Origin: CAVWGP01 sp963754645
Lineage (GTDB): Bacteria > Pseudomonadota > Alphaproteobacteria > Bin65
Direction: 5' to 3'
DNA: 64,000 nt
Assembly: GCA_963754645.1 (NCBI GenBank)
Contig: CAVWGP010000012.1
Location: forward strand, 248,001 to 312,000
Both the position numbers and the translations under genes were made by a program. Numbering within the stretch: the first letter of the stretch is position 1; each line of letters opens with the position of its first letter. Shown in pieces: positions 61,740 through 64,000 of this stretch. The notes below the pieces were generated by a model that searched no databases, was not told the origin of the DNA, and worked only from the letters and a program-made list of their open reading frames with translations.

Positions 61740-62075
61740 ATGTCCGACTCGCCACGATACGCCAACGCCCATGAGGTCGTGGTTGCCGCCATTCGCGATG
61801 GCGTGCGCCGGCTTTACGGCAAGGAACTCACCAGCACGGTTCTTTATGGCTCGCGCGCGCGCGGCGATTGCCGGCCGGATTCGGACTACGATGTCGCGGT
61901 TTTTCTCGACACTGTCGGCGATCTCGACCGTGAATTGACCCGATTAGCCGAGTTGGCTTGGGAAATTCAACGCGCAACCGGCGCGATCGTTTCGTTCCTG
62001 CCGTTTCCAGCTTCGAGCCGCGGCGACCGTAACTTACCGATGAACGCCATACGGGCAGAGGGTGTTGCCTTGTGA
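61740..62075 (+). CDS. MNT-type nucleotidyltransferase (antitoxin-like)
   Basis: A 111-residue minimal nucleotidyltransferase. The active site GSRARGDCRPDSDYDVAVFL carries the GSx10DxD signature of the pol-beta fold. In MNT-HEPN modules the MNT protein is the antitoxin and can act by AMPylating the HEPN RNase. The ATG at 61740 (MSDSPRYANAHEVVVAAIRD) is 68 bp after mrp. It overlaps the next gene by 4 bases, as is usual for these pairs. Confidence 0.85.
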   Translation: MSDSPRYANAHEVVVAAIRDGVRRLYGKELTSTVLYGSRARGDCRPDSDYDVAVFLDTVGDLDRELTRLAELAWEIQRATGAIVSFLPFPASSRGDRNLPMNAIRAEGVAL

Positions 62076-62458
62076 CGCCTGAGGCCGAGCAATTGTTTGC
62101 CAAGGCGCGCCTCGCTCTGCAGCAGGCCCGACACGACGCAGCGGGCGGATTTTCAGATGCCGCCGCGCGTTGCTGCTACATGGCCATGTTTCACGCCGCC
62201 CAAGCCGCCCTATTCGATCGCGAAGGCAGCGTACCTAAAACCCATAGTGGCGTGCGCGCGCGCTTCGGACTGCTGGCGCAAGCCGAACGCCGTATCGGCC
62301 CCGATCGCACGGCGCTTCTGGCGAAATTTTATAGCTACAAGGAAATTGCCGACTATTCGTTGTCTTTGACGGTGCCGGCCGCGGCCATTCCCGCCGCCAT
62401 CATGCAAGCCCAACAGTTCGTCGAGGAAATGCAGCGGCTAATTACGACCCCGCCATGA
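62072..62458 (+). CDS. HEPN-domain protein (UPF0332 type, toxin-like)
   Basis: A 128-residue all-helical HEPN protein with a GTG start inside the MNT stop. Helix blocks: AEQLFAKARLALQQARHDAA, DAAARCCYMAMFHAAQAALF, and the UPF0332 hallmark PKTHSGVRARFGLLAQ. The RNase motif Rx4-6H of many HEPN toxins is not present in that exact form (nearest: REGSVPKTH, seven residues between R and H), so ribonuclease activity is uncertain. With the MNT gene it forms a two-gene toxin-antitoxin-like cassette. Confidence 0.82.
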   Translation: MTPEAEQLFAKARLALQQARHDAAGGFSDAAARCCYMAMFHAAQAALFDREGSVPKTHSGVRARFGLLAQAERRIGPDRTALLAKFYSYKEIADYSLSLTVPAAAIPAAIMQAQQFVEEMQRLITTPP

Positions 62459-62461
62459 CGT

Positions 62462-62527
62462 TTGCGCGCTCGGAAAGCTGACCCTGGCGCGCCCAAGCGC
62501 GTCTCGCCGCGCATCGTGGTGCAGTAG
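62462..62527 (+). pseudogene. Displaced copy of the mrp 3' end
   Basis: Directly after the HEPN stop, GCTCGGAAAGCTGACCCTGG, AAGCGCGTCTCGCCGCGCAT and CGTGGTGCAGTAG repeat the last 65 bases of mrp (61607-61671) with scattered differences and one base missing. Read in the right frame it would encode ...APKRVSPRIVVQ followed by a stop. This is what would remain of an original gene end if the MNT-HEPN cassette had been inserted together with a replacement 3' end. Confidence 0.65.
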
Positions 62528-62623
62528 GCGCGAGACGCCTTGACCGTCGGGGCGGCCCCGCTCAGTATTGACGATAAGCGGCGATAAGCCGCGCCCATCG
62601 TCGCCGGGAAGGAGTTCGAACCG

Positions 62624-63595
62624 ATGTTCAAGCTGCTCGCGTCCGCCACTGCCCTCGCCGCGCTCGCCGCGAGCGCCGCCTCCGCGCAGACCAAGTGGGA
62701 TCTGCCGGCGGCCTATCCGGCGCAGAATTTCCACACCGAGAACATCGCCGAATTCGCCAAGGCCGTCGACACCACGAGCGGCGGCAAGCTCAAGATCACG
62801 ATTCACGCCGGCGCGTCGCTGTTCAAGGCTCCCGAGATCAAGCGCGCGGTGCAAGGCAATCAGGCGCAGATCGGCGAAATCTTGCTGGTCAATTTCGAGA
62901 ACGAGAACGCGCTCTACGGCGCCGACGGCGTGCCGTTTCTCGCCGCCAGCTATGCCGACGGCCTGAAGCTGTGGAAGGCGCAGAAGCCCTTCATCGCGGC
63001 GCTGCTGGAAAAGCAGGGCATGGCCGTTCTGTTCGCGGTGCCGTGGCCGCCCCAGGGCATCTACTCGAAAAAGCCGCTCAACTCGATCGCCGATATGAAG
63101 GGCTTGAAATGGCGCGCCTACAGCCCGGCGACGGCGAAGATCGCCGAGCTCGTCGGCGCCCAGCCGGTCACCATCCAGGCGGCGGAGCTGTCGCAGGCGA
63201 TGGCGACCGGGGTTATCGACTCCTACATTTCGTCGGGCGCCACCGGCTTCGATTCGAAAACCTACGAGCACATCAAGAATTGGTACGACACCCAGGCCTG
63301 GCTGCCGAAGAACGCCGTGATCGTCAACAAGAAGGCTTGGGACGCGCTCGACAAAGCGACGCAGGACGCGGTCGGCAAAGCCGCGGCCAATGCCGAGGCG
63401 GCGGGCTGGAAATTGTCGGAATCGAAGAACGGCTGGTATCTCGATCAACTGCGCGCCAACGGCATGACGATTCACAAGCCTTCGGCGGAGCTTTCGTGCG
63501 GCCTCAAGAAAATCGGCGAGCAGATGACCGAGGATTGGATCAAGCGCGCCGGCGACGATGGCAAGAAACTCGTCGAGGCGTTCAGGAAAATGTAA
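62624..63595 (+). CDS. dctP: TRAP transporter substrate-binding protein DctP family
   Basis: A periplasmic solute receptor of 323 residues. Signal peptide (MFKLLASATALAALAASAAS, cleavage at SAQ-TK). DctP-type landmarks: GGKLKITIHAGASLFKAPEI, QIGEILLVNFENENALYGAD, KPLNSIADMKGLKWRAYSPA with the Arg that binds carboxylates, and ELSQAMATGVIDSYISSG. The carboxylate-binding Arg suggests an organic acid ligand, identity unknown. Strong ribosome binding site AAGGAG. It is followed after 4 bp by the small permease. Confidence 0.92.
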   Translation: MFKLLASATALAALAASAASAQTKWDLPAAYPAQNFHTENIAEFAKAVDTTSGGKLKITIHAGASLFKAPEIKRAVQGNQAQIGEILLVNFENENALYGADGVPFLAASYADGLKLWKAQKPFIAALLEKQGMAVLFAVPWPPQGIYSKKPLNSIADMKGLKWRAYSPATAKIAELVGAQPVTIQAAELSQAMATGVIDSYISSGATGFDSKTYEHIKNWYDTQAWLPKNAVIVNKKAWDALDKATQDAVGKAAANAEAAGWKLSESKNGWYLDQLRANGMTIHKPSAELSCGLKKIGEQMTEDWIKRAGDDGKKLVEAFRKM

Positions 63596-63599
63596 CTCG

Positions 63600-64000
63600 A
63601 TGCGCCGTCTGCTCGACGGCCTCTACAACGCCGCCGGCTATCTGGCGGCGTTTTTCTTGATCGTCGTCCTGATCTGGGTCGTCATCGGCATCGCCGGGCG
63701 CACCTTGAGCTTTTACGTCCCCGGGACCGATGCCTATGCCGGCTATGCGATGGCGGCGTCCGGCTTCCTCGCCCTCGCCCACACGCTGAAGCGCGGCGAA
63801 CACATCCGCGTCGAACTGTTGCTGCAGCATGTCGGCGCCAAGGCCAATCGCGCGCTGCAAATCTGGTCGCTCGCCGCGACGACACTGCTCGCCGGGCTGT
63901 TCGCCGCCTACAGCGCGCGGCTCGCCTGGCAATCCTATCTGTTCGACGACATCTCGACGTCGAACGACGCGACGCCGCTGTGGATTCCCCAACTCGCGAT
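63600..64000 (+). CDS. dctQ: TRAP transporter small permease DctQ family (3' truncated by window edge)
   Basis: Starts with ATG at 63600, four bases after the dctP stop, and remains open to the end of the window (133 codons). The translation begins MRRLLDGLYNAAGYLAAFFL and shows membrane helices (IVVLIWVVIGIAGRTLSFYV; YAMAASGFLALAHTL; IWSLAATTLLAGLFAAYSAR) plus the DctQ hallmark LKRGEHIRVELLLQHV. The large permease DctM should follow just outside the window. Confidence 0.88.
   Translation, partial: MRRLLDGLYNAAGYLAAFFLIVVLIWVVIGIAGRTLSFYVPGTDAYAGYAMAASGFLALAHTLKRGEHIRVELLLQHVGAKANRALQIWSLAATTLLAGLFAAYSARLAWQSYLFDDISTSNDATPLWIPQLA

Noticed and set aside
62072..62458. Calling the HEPN protein an active RNase toxin
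   Set aside because: The exact Rx4-6H active-site motif is not present. The UPF0332 KTHSG block is conserved, but activity cannot be claimed.

Overview
The window reads as chromosomal DNA of a GC-rich alphaproteobacterium. Support comes from gene order that is typical of the class (lptG-lptD-surA-pdxA-rsmA; gmk-yicC-mltG-fabF-acpP-fabG-fabD beside rpsF-rpsR-rplI; dnaB-alr-radA-cvpA-purF; mreBCD-mrdA-rodA; hflK-hflC-DUF2065-degP), from a DUF2794 gene, and from a GTTC-N7-GTTC box of the alphaproteobacterial LexA type. I would lean to Rhodospirillales or a relative, but nothing seen here fixes the genus. Most of the window is housekeeping and densely packed, with many 4-8 bp start/stop overlaps.

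Layout. 1-6142 (+): the end of an LPS-export gene, the LptD outer-membrane translocon, the SurA chaperone, PdxA and RsmA. 6128-14889 (mostly -): guanylate kinase, YicC, MltG and the fatty-acid cluster fabF-acpP-fabG-fabD, with an SDR gene and a membrane-anchored TPR gene lodged between yicC and mltG. 15251-25567 (+): ribosomal proteins S6, S18 and L9, then cfa, dnaB, alr, mlaE-mlaF, a PCMT-like methyltransferase, radA and cvpA, followed by purF (one frameshift) and an SDR gene to 27859. 27856-31445 (-): Der, BamB and a TPR membrane protein. 31591-33707 (+): small genes, including a zinc-ribbon protein behind what looks like an SOS promoter. 33732-41102 (-): the cell-shape cluster and leuA. 41513-50403 (mostly -): the branched-chain amino-acid genes ilvC and ilvH-ilvB. 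These are separated by an MFS transporter and a roughly 2 kb accessory patch holding palindromic repeats, a lone regulator, a transposase scar and a broken VOC gene.

50491-55713 holds miaA and serB, then a tandem pair of RTX calcium-binding genes with duplicated leaders, and then a second serB copy that has lost its 5' end and begins directly at the stop codon of the second RTX gene. 55791-60372 (-) is membrane protein quality control (DegP, HflC/HflK). 60556-64000 (+) holds the Mrp Fe-S carrier, an MNT-HEPN toxin-antitoxin-like pair that appears to have landed in the 3' end of mrp and displaced its old tail, and the start of a TRAP transporter operon.

Three points deserve most attention. 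First, ilvB-ilvH carries about 19 inserted bases in 2 kb and would otherwise be intact, which looks like a local sequence-quality problem or a very recent event. Second, the RTX/serB locus has been rearranged. Third, the small zinc-ribbon gene has a LexA-type box over its -10 element and a hairpin over its ribosome binding site. I found no CRISPR array, tRNA, rRNA, intact insertion sequence or complete prophage.
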